From NCBI GenBank assembly GCA_025449115.1, contig JAHLKC010000295.1, forward strand, positions 1 through 18,215: DNA of 18,215 nt. The letters run 5' to 3'. Each line of letters starts with the position of its first letter. Position 1 is the first letter of the stretch. The position numbers and the translations under genes are program-made. The stretch is from Chytridium lagenaria (taxonomy: Eukaryota; Chytridiomycota; Chytridiomycetes; Chytridiales; Chytridiaceae). This document shows positions 8,581 through 16,566 of this stretch, one piece after another. The notes under the pieces were generated by a model. It saw nothing but the letters and a program-made list of their open reading frames with translations, did no database searches and had not been told where the DNA came from.

Positions 8581-10076
8581 TTACGTCTGTAAAATATTAT
8601 TAACAGATGAGGTTAAATTCGAGGGACATACCTCTTTTATTTCAACCGTCTTATCTGAATTAGCAAAATCGCACATCGCCTCGTCATCAGACGCATAGGC
8701 CCCAAATACATGTCCTTAACTATGCAAAGTTAAAAACAAGACAAAATAATAAAAGAAACTTACCAATAATACCGCGTAAAAGCACCGTGTTTTTGTCGGC
8801 CAATGTTGTGCCGTTAATTGACCGCCAATTCGAACACCGATGGAAAAGGAAGTCTCGTTCTCGCGGTTTTAGAAAAGCAAAGGCCGTGTGAAAGAGACGG
8901 TACCACGAGGCAGCAAGTTCGGAAAACGTTGATTTGCATCCGTCGAGAAAATCCTTCTCCTCGTGAGTTGGCAAAGCGTCGATTAAACCTTGCAAAGCCC
9001 CGGCTCTCCCTGATTGGCAGACACGCTGAAACTGCAAGCACAATGGAAAAATAACATTAGAGAAATAATAAAAAGTATGGCTGTGAAATAAGAGCCTTAC
9101 CGTCGACTTGAAGACGTAGAATACAGCATCCGACGGCAAAGCCCAATTCTTATCAAAATATTGACGTGCCAAAGGAAGTAGAGTCGGGTTTTGAGTGATA
9201 AGGTTGCATGCGACGGCAAGGTGGCCAGGGATATTAAGAATGTCGTCACCGTAGTCCTTACCAAAAGCTTTTTTCATGACAACCGCAGCCGAGCCAGAGT
9301 TGTCAAGGTCGACGCGAAAAATACCGGCCCTCGCAACGATTTCAAACACCGAGTCAGCACTCCTAGAAACACGGTTTCGGCGGGTGACGGGAAGCTACCG
9401 AAGTTGTGAGTACCGAAATTATAAATAGGTAGTTGGATCAACACTTACTAAACACTGTTTTTAAACCGTAACGGATCGTCAGCTAGGTCGTCGTCGTTGT
9501 CTTCTTACCGTCTTTCCGCTCCGGTTTTGCTGGTGGAATATTTTCGTTGTTGTCAGATCCCTCGTCAGTGTCGTCAAAGCTTTGTGTTCGGCAAAGCAGA
9601 AATAGAGATCTGCTTTGCCGGGTAACGTTCGTAAACTCAAGCTCCATGAACGTCTTAACCGCTCTACGAAGGTAATCTTAATATATTCAAAAACATTTAG
9701 AACAACTCACCTAACATTATCATCGAATGAAATGTCTTTCTGAATTATCCCAGGCCAATCCTCAAAACTCGACACCGTTAAGATCCCGGAGACACTTCAG
9801 CGTTTGTAGCTGACCGTATGAGCCTGTTGAAAGCAGTTTTGAGGTTTTTCTGGTTGGAGCCGGAAGCTATGGCGACGTCCATCTGACGTTTGAAGTCAGA
9901 TCCAGTCCACAGCACTTTCATGACGGCAAGGGATACTAGCATTGTAATACCAGCCTCCATAGCCGAGCGTGCGATTGCAGTAGAGCACGCAGAGATCAAC
10001 GCGGAGTCGGCGGAATTTCGGGAGGAGGAGCATCGACGGCCAGTCGCTTAGGCCTCTGCCGTTTGGTAGTCTGCAT
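8581..10076 (-). CDS. Unrecognised multi-exon gene (gene X), divergent from gene Y
   Basis: No family is recognised. The proposed start is ATG at 10076-10074 (MQTTKRQRPKRLAVDAPPPE, a basic likely nuclear signal). Coding continues through SAMEAGITMLVSLAVMKVLW and GSDFKRQMDVAIASGSNQKN, an acidic linker (SFDDTDEGSDNNENIPPAKP), then SVFEIVARAGIFRVDLDNSG, LNIPGHLAVACNLITQNPTL, ALPTHEEKDFLDGCKSTFSE and GHVFGAYASDDEAMCDFANS, ending VEIKET with TAA at 8583-8581. Predicted introns are 9677-9710, 9395-9448, 9032-9100 (69 nt, readable through by chance), 8715-8763 and 8587-8631. The last three join in phase, and together they give a sensible C-terminus, which argues for a real gene. One-base frame changes occur near 10020, 9783, 9480 and 9360. 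Its position between the Helitron and gene Y suggests a transposon accessory gene, but a host gene cannot be excluded. Confidence 0.5.
9032..9100 (-). other. Predicted intron of gene X (69 nt)
   Basis: The donor GTAAGG and acceptor CTTGCAG on the minus strand join DAVFYVFKST to FQRVCQSGRAG. The length is a multiple of three and has no in-frame stop, so a simple open-frame reading runs through it; the internal sequence is T-rich and hydrophobic, as in an intron. Confidence 0.65.
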
Positions 10077-10245
10077 GGAGAAGTATGTTTGGACCTTCAG
10101 AGAAAATTGAAAATTATGTACAACGATGTTGACATATATATTATTAGAATTTTTCGGAGAATTTAAGATTGTCAGCTTTAGCGCCTCCCCCCCGTCACGG
10201 CCGCCCTTTTTTTTTAAAAAAACGGATTAGAAAGAAATATAAAGG
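10077..10245. promoter_or_regulatory. Divergent promoter region between genes X and Y
   Basis: About 170 bp separate the proposed ATGs of gene X (minus) and gene Y (plus). The interval contains a C-rich stretch with a degenerate palindrome (10189-10203, CCCCCGTCACGGCCG), a T9/A7 tract directly after it, and a TATA-like AATATAAA just upstream of the gene Y start. Shared regulation of the two genes is an inference from this arrangement. Confidence 0.4.
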
Positions 10246-11936
10246 ATGTCTGGACGCAGCAAAAGATCCAAAGCAGATTCGTCGGAGAAAGAAGAGATCC
10301 CGGACGCCAAACGGCTTGCGACCCGCACGGCTCCAGCCCTAATGAACCGGAGGAAATGCAGCCGCAGAGGATGTTGGAGAAAACGTCGTGGAGAAGACGA
10401 TGAAAGAAACTGACAACATCAGAAAGAACGGAAGTAGCAACATCAGCAAGGACGAGGAGGTGAACGACGACGTTAAGTTAGCGGTAAATGGATGAAATTC
10501 GCAGGGGCGAAGAAGGAGGACATGACGCACATGTGTGAATCCATTAAGCGGTTAGTGCAGAAAGTAAAATCTTATCTAACGGCAATTACACCTTGTAGAC
10601 TAATGAGCCGTTGCCGAAAGGAACGGAGACGGCTATGCCGGGGCGAACAATCCATTTATCGACTACAAGAACAAGACACAGAAAGGCAGTATACTAAACG
10701 GTAAGCAACAAAAGAACATGACCCAACTGTAATACAGTTAGATGGAGCAATTGCGACGATTCAAGGAACGTACGGCAAAATCCCCCTATGTTTAATGATA
10801 CCGTTCATAGTATCCAAGGACCAAGAAGTGCGTTACATACAGCAGAAACTTAGCAATGGAGGAATGAACTGGAAGCTCCGACTTTCCGTCCTCTCTGTCC
10901 TTAGTGAAGATACCATCACACAGCTTTTGTCTTCGGTTTCCGCAGGAGTGAAAACCGTTGTGGGTTCGACAAAACGTATGTTATGACGGAGTTTGACAGC
11001 TACATAGGGAGGACTATATGTAAGTGACGCGAAACTATTTGAAGGATAGAATAATAAGGAACTCCCGTCACGGGAGGAATAATGTTGGCTCCCGTAACGG
11101 GAAGATGAGTTGTAACAGGGAAAGGAAGACGGCTCCCGTGACGGGAGTAGTAATTCAAGGGATGTGAATTAGTATTCACAGGATGTGCAAAGAATAAAGG
11201 GTTTCAGATTTCGAAAATGTTTCACACACAAACATATAGCGGCATAAATATGTATTTGAGGGAAAGGAAAAAAAGGATGGGATCTTCAAATTTAGAGTGC
11301 AGTTTGGAACTCCCGTCACGGGAGGAATAATGTTGGCTCCCGTAACGGGAAGATGAGTCGTAACAGGGAAAGGAATGCGGCTCCCGTACGGGAGTTGGAA
11401 TTCAGGGATGTGAATTAGTATTAACAGGATGTGCAACGAATATAAAGGGTTTCAGATCTTCGAAAATGTTTTACACAACAAACATATAGCGGCATGAAAT
11501 ATGTATGTTGATAGGAAAAGGAAAAAAGGATGGGATCTTCAAACTTTAGAGTGCAGTTTAGCATTACGTTATTGCAATATTTGCCGTAAAAGTGATTAAA
11601 AGTGATTACAATAACACAGGGCAAAACGAGATTACAACGCCAACGTCAAAAGATACCAAGATGCAACCACCAGGGTGGTTTACCGCCCCTAGGCGCGACA
11701 ATGGAGACCCTTTTATTAAGGTATACGATGGACGTGATAATATCATCAGTCCGGATAAAATTCAAAGCCTTCCGGTTCTCAATCTGCAGGAAGACTACCG
11801 CTTACATGCAAGCGACATTATTTTGGCTGGGATTTCTATCAATGTTACGGACGGAAAATGGGCGCTTATTCCCATATGGATAGTCATCGCCGATAGTCAA
11901 CATGTTGACCCTGATACTTTTATTGAAGGATGGTGA
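10246..11936 (+). CDS. Unrecognised multi-exon gene (gene Y) with a palindrome-filled intron
   Basis: No family is recognised. The start ATG at 10246 gives MSGRSKRSKADSSEKEEIPD, a basic, likely nuclear N-terminus resembling in style that of gene X. Coding continues in frame 2 (AEDVGENVVEKTMKETDNIR), frame 1 from 10492 (KFAGAKKEDMTHMCESIKRL), then DGYAGANNPFIDYKNKTQKG, then LDGAIATIQGTYGKIPLCLM and KDQEVRYIQQKLSNGGMNWK. Next comes KTYVMTEFDSYIGRTI before the donor at 11020. The last exon (11593-11936) reads QPPGWFTAPRRDNGDPFIKV, then LHASDIILAGISINVTDGKW and ends FIEGW. Short introns are likely at 10564-10598 and 10701-10737. Frame changes fall near 10346, 10490, 10615 and 10975. The last exon looks beta-rich. 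An OB-fold or other DNA-binding role would be speculation. Confidence 0.5.
11058..11559. repeat. Tandem duplication of a ~250-bp unit
   Basis: Copy 1 is 11058-11305 (248 bp) and copy 2 is 11306-11559 (254 bp), directly adjacent in the same orientation. They differ by roughly ten substitutions and about eight small indels. Each copy carries three palindromes at matching positions, so the palindromes were present before the duplication. The minus-strand open frames over each copy (11176-11436 and 11421-11624) are products of the repeat and not genes. Confidence 0.95.
11062..11394. repeat. Palindrome cluster 4: six copies, three in each tandem unit
   Basis: Unit 1 has copies at 11062-11076 (centre C), 11089-11103 (centre A, last base A) and 11133-11147 (centre G). 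Unit 2 has copies at 11310-11324 (centre C), 11337-11351 (centre A, last base A) and 11381-11394, where the central base is absent (CTCCCGTACGGGAG). Between units the first two pairs are identical; only the third differs, and only at its centre. Confidence 0.95.
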
Positions 11937-12054
11937 AAGTAATATGTTTTACCGACATTTTAGACGTTTTGGGCGAGTTTACAAGCTTTTTACCATGGCA
12001 GCATCAATAAAGACTTTCAATATTTTCTGCCATATTATTGCACATTTCATTTTG
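11937..12054. other. 3' flank of gene Y, AT-rich
   Basis: No gene is seen. The sequence is AT-rich with an AATAAAG (12006) that could act as a polyadenylation signal for gene Y. Confidence 0.35.
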
Positions 12055-12231
12055 TGGTTGCGACCTTTTTTTATATATGAATTATATAATTCATTTATTA
12101 TTATTATTCGTGTTTAAAGGTTTTTCATATTTTTATTTATGTTTTTATTTTCTGTAAGTCTTTCGTTTTACTAAAGTTATGTCTTGATAATTTTATGTTT
12201 ACTTTCGCGTGCTTGATCCGACACGGAAGGA

Positions 12232-12256
12232 CTCCCGAAGATGCCCGTTACGGGAG
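12232..12256. repeat. Palindrome copy and adjacent half-copy in unit A
   Basis: A half-palindrome CTCCCG lies at 12232-12237. A copy with two arm mismatches (TGCCCGTTACGGGAG, centre T) follows at 12242-12256. Confidence 0.7.
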
Positions 12257-12680
12257 GAGCGTCAGTTACCTTAAAATGTCATAACGTTTTCGTTTACTTC
12301 GTTTATGTTTGGTATTTGTCGATGTTTGTTTAAGATATTAATAAATAATATTCATGATTTCTTTTATTTCATATCATTCTATGTATTCCGTTCCCAGTCA
12401 TCCCTTTTTCACTTCTCATTTCTTAGTACTACGTCCGGTGCTTGTGTCACCGTAAGGTCACGTGACTTTGAACGAATGAAGAGTCTTTTAGCGATGGCCT
12501 CACGTGACTTTTAACGAAAGATATTTTTTTTTTTAGTGGTTGCGAGTCGTCTCTATTATAAATTATTTTACAATTCATTTATAATTATAATTATTTTTTT
12601 TTACACGTTTTTATTTGCTGTAGTATTTTGTATTTTACTGAGTTATATCCTGATAATAACTTTTTAACTTTTGAGTGTTT

Positions 12681-12716
12681 GTCCCGTCACGGGAGGAAGA
12701 AGGAAGATGCCCGTTA
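12681..12716. repeat. Palindrome copy and half-copy in unit B
   Basis: A nearly perfect copy (GTCCCGTCACGGGAG) lies at 12681-12695. A half-copy GCCCGTTA at 12709-12716 aligns with the full copy of unit A but lacks the right arm. Confidence 0.7.
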
Positions 12717-13090
12717 TTTGTGTGTGTTCCCCCCCACTAGTAGAGGCCCACACGGCCCGGGAGCACACAGGGACATTCCATGCCCGCTTTTAGCAACCCA
12801 GCAGATTGGCTCAAAATAGTTACAATGTCGGAGTATGTAGGATATCGTCTTTGAGTAATAGATTTTCGAAATTCATATAAATATATTATTTCTTAAATAT
12901 TATTTATTATGCTAATTATTAATAATTTGGGTGCTTGTGTAACACATCTGTCACGTGACTTCGAGCGAATGATGAGTCTTGTAGGGACGGCCTCACGTGA
13001 CTTTTAACGAATGAATTTTTTTTTATTTTTAATAATTTGTCCAATCATGTTCTTAGTTGGGACGGAATGAGGCCGTTTTTCTGCGACAGC

Positions 13091-13110
13091 TCTTGGGATT
13101 TATCCCAAGA
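13091..13110. repeat. Perfect hairpin, 9-bp stem and 2-nt loop
   Basis: TCTTGGGAT-TT-ATCCCAAGA is an inverted repeat unrelated to the CTCCCGT family. It is followed 50-60 bp later by a CCCTTCGGG mini-hairpin and an (ATTA)n tract at 13187-13202. It could be a terminal hairpin of another element, but no border was found. Confidence 0.6.
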
Positions 13111-13242
13111 GGACAAAATTTCGTATTTTGCACAGATCTCGCGGATGACTAAAAGCTCACCCTTCGGGCTCGCAATTAAAAGATTTATTAATTAATTAAT
13201 TATGTAGCCAAATCATTATACCTAAACAGGTACATAGGTAAG

Positions 13243-13479
13243 CATCATCCCCATCCTAGAATCCCATCGCATCGCCTTCCGTTACCGTCATCCCTCAACT
13301 TCCCCACCATCTCCACCCTCAACTGGCATCCCTACTCCATCGCCTCATATCATCCCTCCACCAAAGACGCTGGCGTTGTTGTGGATTTATGGCGTTTGGA
13401 CCTGAGCAAATGGATGTGGAGGTTCAGGAGAGCTGGCGGTGAAGAAAAGAAGGGAGTGGATCTTCAGGGGACCGTTTAA
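13243..13479 (+). pseudogene. Orphan fragment resembling a ferric reductase/NADPH oxidase FAD-binding domain
   Basis: An open frame without its own ATG runs to TAA at 13477-13479. It reads SSLNFPTISTLNWHPYSIAS, then YHPSTKDAGVVVDLWRLDLS, then KWMWRFRRAGGEEKKGVD. The HPYSIAS string matches the H-P-[FY]-[ST]-x-x-S FAD-binding motif of the ferric reductase family, usually preceded by 'P..S..QWHP' as here and followed by 'W..RL'. Only about 80 residues are present: no membrane haem region upstream and no NAD-binding domain downstream. Base composition is more GC-rich and C-biased than the flanks, like the host-type genes to the right. It could be a gene remnant or an exon carried by a mobile element. 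Confidence 0.4.
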
Positions 13480-13873
13480 ACCTTGATGATGTCCTTTTTC
13501 TCAACCTTCATTTTACAATGTTCATCCTTAACACCTTTTTCTGTTATTCTGTGGACCGTGTTTTTTCATCATCTTTTTTACTTTCCTTCATGGGCGGCTT
13601 TTGTAGGGTTTCCGTCTGCTTTTGCTATATATGTAATCATACGTTTATGCGATGTAGGGTTCCGAGTAACCAATAAATATGAAAATATGGTGATAATGAT
13701 ATTCGATCCCTCCAGTTCATGTACCGCGCAAGATATCCACGTAGCAGCTTGATACGGAACGTTGTGGATGATGTAGTTGATAGCAGCAGTGTTGTGGATG
13801 GAACCAGCCAAAATGTGAAAAGGGGATCAGTGTCACCCATAAAGTATACCCAACACATTCTCCCATTTTGATC
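13480..13873. other. Intergenic region upstream of the kinase-like gene
   Basis: Open frames on both strands here (for example 13483-13752 plus, 13578-13811 minus) are hydrophobic or unconvincing and start no recognisable protein. The region should hold the promoter of the kinase-like gene; no strong TATA box is seen. Confidence 0.35.
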
Positions 13874-15955
13874 ATGGTGGGATTCGATGTGCTAGCGGCA
13901 ACCGCTAAATCATTCTACGAAATCTATCGGCTGTGCGAGCAGCGCAAGGCAAACGATGCTTCAGTCACCCTACTTAAAGAAAGAATAGAGACGTTGGTTA
14001 AAAATGTGGAGGAAATCTCGGAATCTTCGGATGTCGAGACCGCTTTCCAGTCCACGCAAGAACTCGTTAGACGTCTGCAAGCTGCCATCTCCTCTGCCCG
14101 CATGATCATTGAGAGATACGCAGAGGCAAACACGGTGAAGAGGATCGCCTTCTCTGGTGGACTTAAGGAAGGCTTGACGAACGTTAGCAACGAGCTCAAT
14201 GGATGCACGGCTGATCTTAACCTTCTCATGACCTTGCGCAATTTCAACAAATTGGAGACTCCCGAGGCTAGAACAGTGAGAGAAAGGCGTCTCGCTGCGG
14301 AATTGGAATCCATCCAAAAGAAATTTAACGCTGCTCTCTCGAGCAGGACGCCAAGAATCACGAGGCCCTCGCTCAACAACTTGAGGAGCTCTCCATTTCA
14401 AACCAAAAGAACAAGACGGATCTTCATCGACAGGCCCAAGAACTTAGCGATGGCATTCACGATCACCTCCACATCATGGACAAGGGGATTCATAAAACGT
14501 TAAAGGCCATGAACATCACCAATGCAAAGTCCATCAGCAAAGAACATGTGAACAACTATTCCCTTATTCACAGTGGACGACATATCGTCGAACACTGTGA
14601 ATACTCTGATGGTGACTTTTCCGTTCCCTGTGTCTTCAAGTACGTCAACACCGGCATGAACCGCTACATTGGCCATCAGCAAGTTTACGATATCGGAACC
14701 GAGGTAGCAGCCCTCACCGCGTTGGGGATGCATCCCTATTTTCCAAAACTCTTTGGAAAGTTTGAAAGAGATCCCAACTCTGTTGGTATATTGATGGAGT
14801 ATGTGGGAGAGAATGGACAACAACCGCTCTCACTTAGGGAGTATCTCACTAATAATATTGTCGAGTGGAGTGAGCGCTTGAGGTTTATGCGTCAAATTGT
14901 TTCGGCTGTGGCCTACATGCATAAAAGTGGTATTGTACATTGCGGTCTTAACAGCGGGGATATTCTTATACGGAATGATCCAGAATTCGGTTCTTACATT
15001 AAGGTGCATACTCTTCTACTTTGTTAAAGCTTTTTTATTACGTTGTCTTTATTTTTTCGTTGTTTAGTAATCTGCAACCCTATCAGCTTATGGACTTTGA
15101 CCGTGCCATCATCGTTGCCGCCGATACCGCCAACCCCATTTCGGACGTCCACTCCCGCATCCTAGAACACCCCTACTTTGCCCCCGAAATCCACAACGGC
15201 GGTTTCCCCTCTTACACCACCGACATCTTTGCCGTAGGCACTCTCCTCTGGGAACTCGCCTACTGCACCATTCCTTTCGATCACGTCCACCCTGAAGCCG
15301 TCGCAGGTTTGATCTGTTCCGGCGAACGCGATGGTCTACCGAGTGGGAGCCACAACGGTGCGCCTCCCGAACTCGTCAAAGTCATAAAAAAATGCTGGTC
15401 CCAAGATCCTTATGCCGCCCTAACGCGCAGGAACTCGACGATGCCACGTTTGACATTTATCGATGCGATGTAGCCGCGTTTGGCCAAGCCGATAATCCTC
15501 CGACCACCCTAAAAGAATGGCGAGAAGAATATTTAAGCCTTCGTGGAGGTCTCAGCTGTGAGGATTTGTATTGCGTTCGTGTCCTGTCAGGGTTTTGGTT
15601 CGATCGAAAATTACCCTCCACATACCTCCCTTCTGACCCGTCCGCCCGAAAATCTCAAGCCATGAAATGGCTTCAACATGCTGCGGATCGTTATGGTAAT
15701 GGTGGAGCGGCGTATGAGTTGGGGAAAGAAATCTTTGGAGGGATGAATAACCCTGATGGGAGGCAGTGGCTGACAAAGGCTAAAGAGTATGGACATCCTC
15801 CGTCCATAAAGCTTGTCACTTACCATCAGTATAAGGTGGAGAAAGTTTTGAGCAAGAAGGAGTATGAGGTGGTTGGAGCCAAGATGCTGTATTTGTGTAC
15901 AGTGAGGGATGCACTGGCGGAGCAGAGAAGACAGCAGCGGGAAGGGCTATTCTAG
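13874..15955 (+). CDS. MLKL-like helical bundle, predicted pseudokinase and Sel1-type repeat protein
   Basis: The ATG at 13874 is preferred over the upstream TTG. Residues ~1-155 form an alpha-helical, Leu/Glu-rich region (GFDVLAATAKSFYEIYRLCE, ERIETLVKNVEEI) resembling the N-terminal bundle of MLKL-type proteins. A coiled-coil linker follows (LAQQLEELSISNQKNKTDLH). The kinase-like domain keeps the Lys (VPCVFKYV) and helix-C Glu (GTEVAALTAL). It has HCGLNSGDIL where HRDLxxxN is expected, so the catalytic Asp is lost, and DFD in place of DFG. FAPEIH, DIFAVGTLLWELAY and KKCWSQDP mark the C-lobe. The C-terminus has one or two Sel1-like repeats (AMKWLQHAADRYGNGGAAYE, then GRQWLTKAKEYGHPPS). An 83-nt intron (15004-15086) joins SYIK to LMDFDRA in phase. 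One-base frame changes lie near 14335 and 15415; at 15415 one missing C restores DPYARPNAQELDD. Likely a signalling scaffold; a cell-death role is inference from the MLKL architecture. Confidence 0.75.
15004..15086 (+). other. Intron of the kinase-like gene (83 nt)
   Basis: The donor GTGCAT follows codon AAG and the acceptor ATCAG ends at 15086. The nearer TTTAG at 15067 would bring in an immediate stop, so the downstream AG is chosen. The join reconstitutes the kinase segment before the DFG-equivalent. Confidence 0.7.
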
Positions 15956-16448
15956 TTTTTCATATCATGTTTATTTTTTATTACTTTACTATTCTTACAA
16001 TTGAATATCACAACATAAGGGCTGGACTATAAATAAATCTGCCACTTATGGCAACGTTTTGATAAAACAATCCATCTCCAATCTATGTGCTTTGAAATAT
16101 ATATTAAACTCTTTCCATGATCTTGCTTTAAAATGGCAGTTGGAGAGATGTCGTGCTGCATCCTCTCAATCACAACAAAAGCGCATCATCTTCATATAAA
16201 AGCCTTTCGGACAATCATTTTATTTTCATACAAAACACACTTGTGTAACACACATGTAAATCAGCGAGCGTGAGAATGTGTATAAAATATATTAGTTACT
16301 ATAGTAAATAGTGTACATTACATAAATAGTATTTATCATCATCATTCATTCCTCTTTTTCTTTTTTATTTCTTTTGATTATATACATATTTACATTTTAT
16401 AACTATATATATTTATATATATATCAATTATTACATATGTAGAAAAAG
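15956..16448. other. Intergenic region between the kinase-like and DUF4246 genes
   Basis: No gene is seen. The sequence is strongly AT-rich. A TATAAATAAAT near 16028 could provide a polyadenylation signal for the upstream gene. AT repeats (ATATAT) lie near 16405-16425. Confidence 0.45.
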
Positions 16449-16456
16449 TATAAATA
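16449..16456 (+). promoter_or_regulatory. TATA box upstream of the DUF4246 gene
   Basis: TATAAATA lies 118 bp before the proposed ATG (16567) and is followed by a long pyrimidine-rich tract, a usual fungal core promoter layout. Confidence 0.55.
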
Positions 16457-16566
16457 GAAGGCATGTCCTTGATTTCCCTCTTTCCAAAACTTGCATTCCT
16501 CCCTTCCTTTTCTTTATTACTCCACCTTCTATATTATTGTTATTATTATTACTGTTATTATTCCCT

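Larger units (their letters stand above)
11020..11592 (+). other. Long predicted intron (573 nt) of gene Y, holding a tandem duplication and six palindromes
   Basis: The donor GTAAGT follows ...YIGRTI and the acceptor GTAAAAG precedes IKSDYNNTGQNE. The join T|TG is in phase. Almost all of the intron is a duplicated ~250-bp unit. Confidence 0.6.
12055..13014. repeat. Diverged ~480-bp tandem duplication with paired CACGTGAC sites
   Basis: Unit A (12055-12535) and unit B (12536-13014) both begin TGGTTGCGA and both end with an ~80-bp module, which is the best conserved part (12437-12518 and 12929-13013). Each module holds two CACGTGAC sites about 43 bp apart (12457-12466 and 12500-12508; 12950-12959 and 12993-13001). 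The left parts also align, through an AT-rich stretch and GATGCCCGTTA. The middle is mostly unrelated; unit B has a GC-rich stretch (about 12728-12790). CACGTG is the general bHLH binding core; a regulatory role is inference. No coding sequence is supported here. Confidence 0.75.

Noticed and set aside
9378..9393. GCGGGTGACGGGAAG as a further palindrome copy
   Set aside because: Only one arm fits and it lies in coding sequence of gene X; consistent with chance.
11176..11624. Two similar minus-strand open frames suggesting a duplicated gene
   Set aside because: They are the two copies of the intronic tandem repeat and include the palindromes; no coding character.
13483..13811. Open frames on both strands (89 and 77 codons)
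   Set aside because: Neither has a recognisable motif; they overlap each other and AT-rich DNA.
13924..14401. Minus-strand open frames of 151 and 143 codons
   Set aside because: They are antisense to the helical bundle of the kinase-like gene, whose plus-strand reading continues into kinase motifs.
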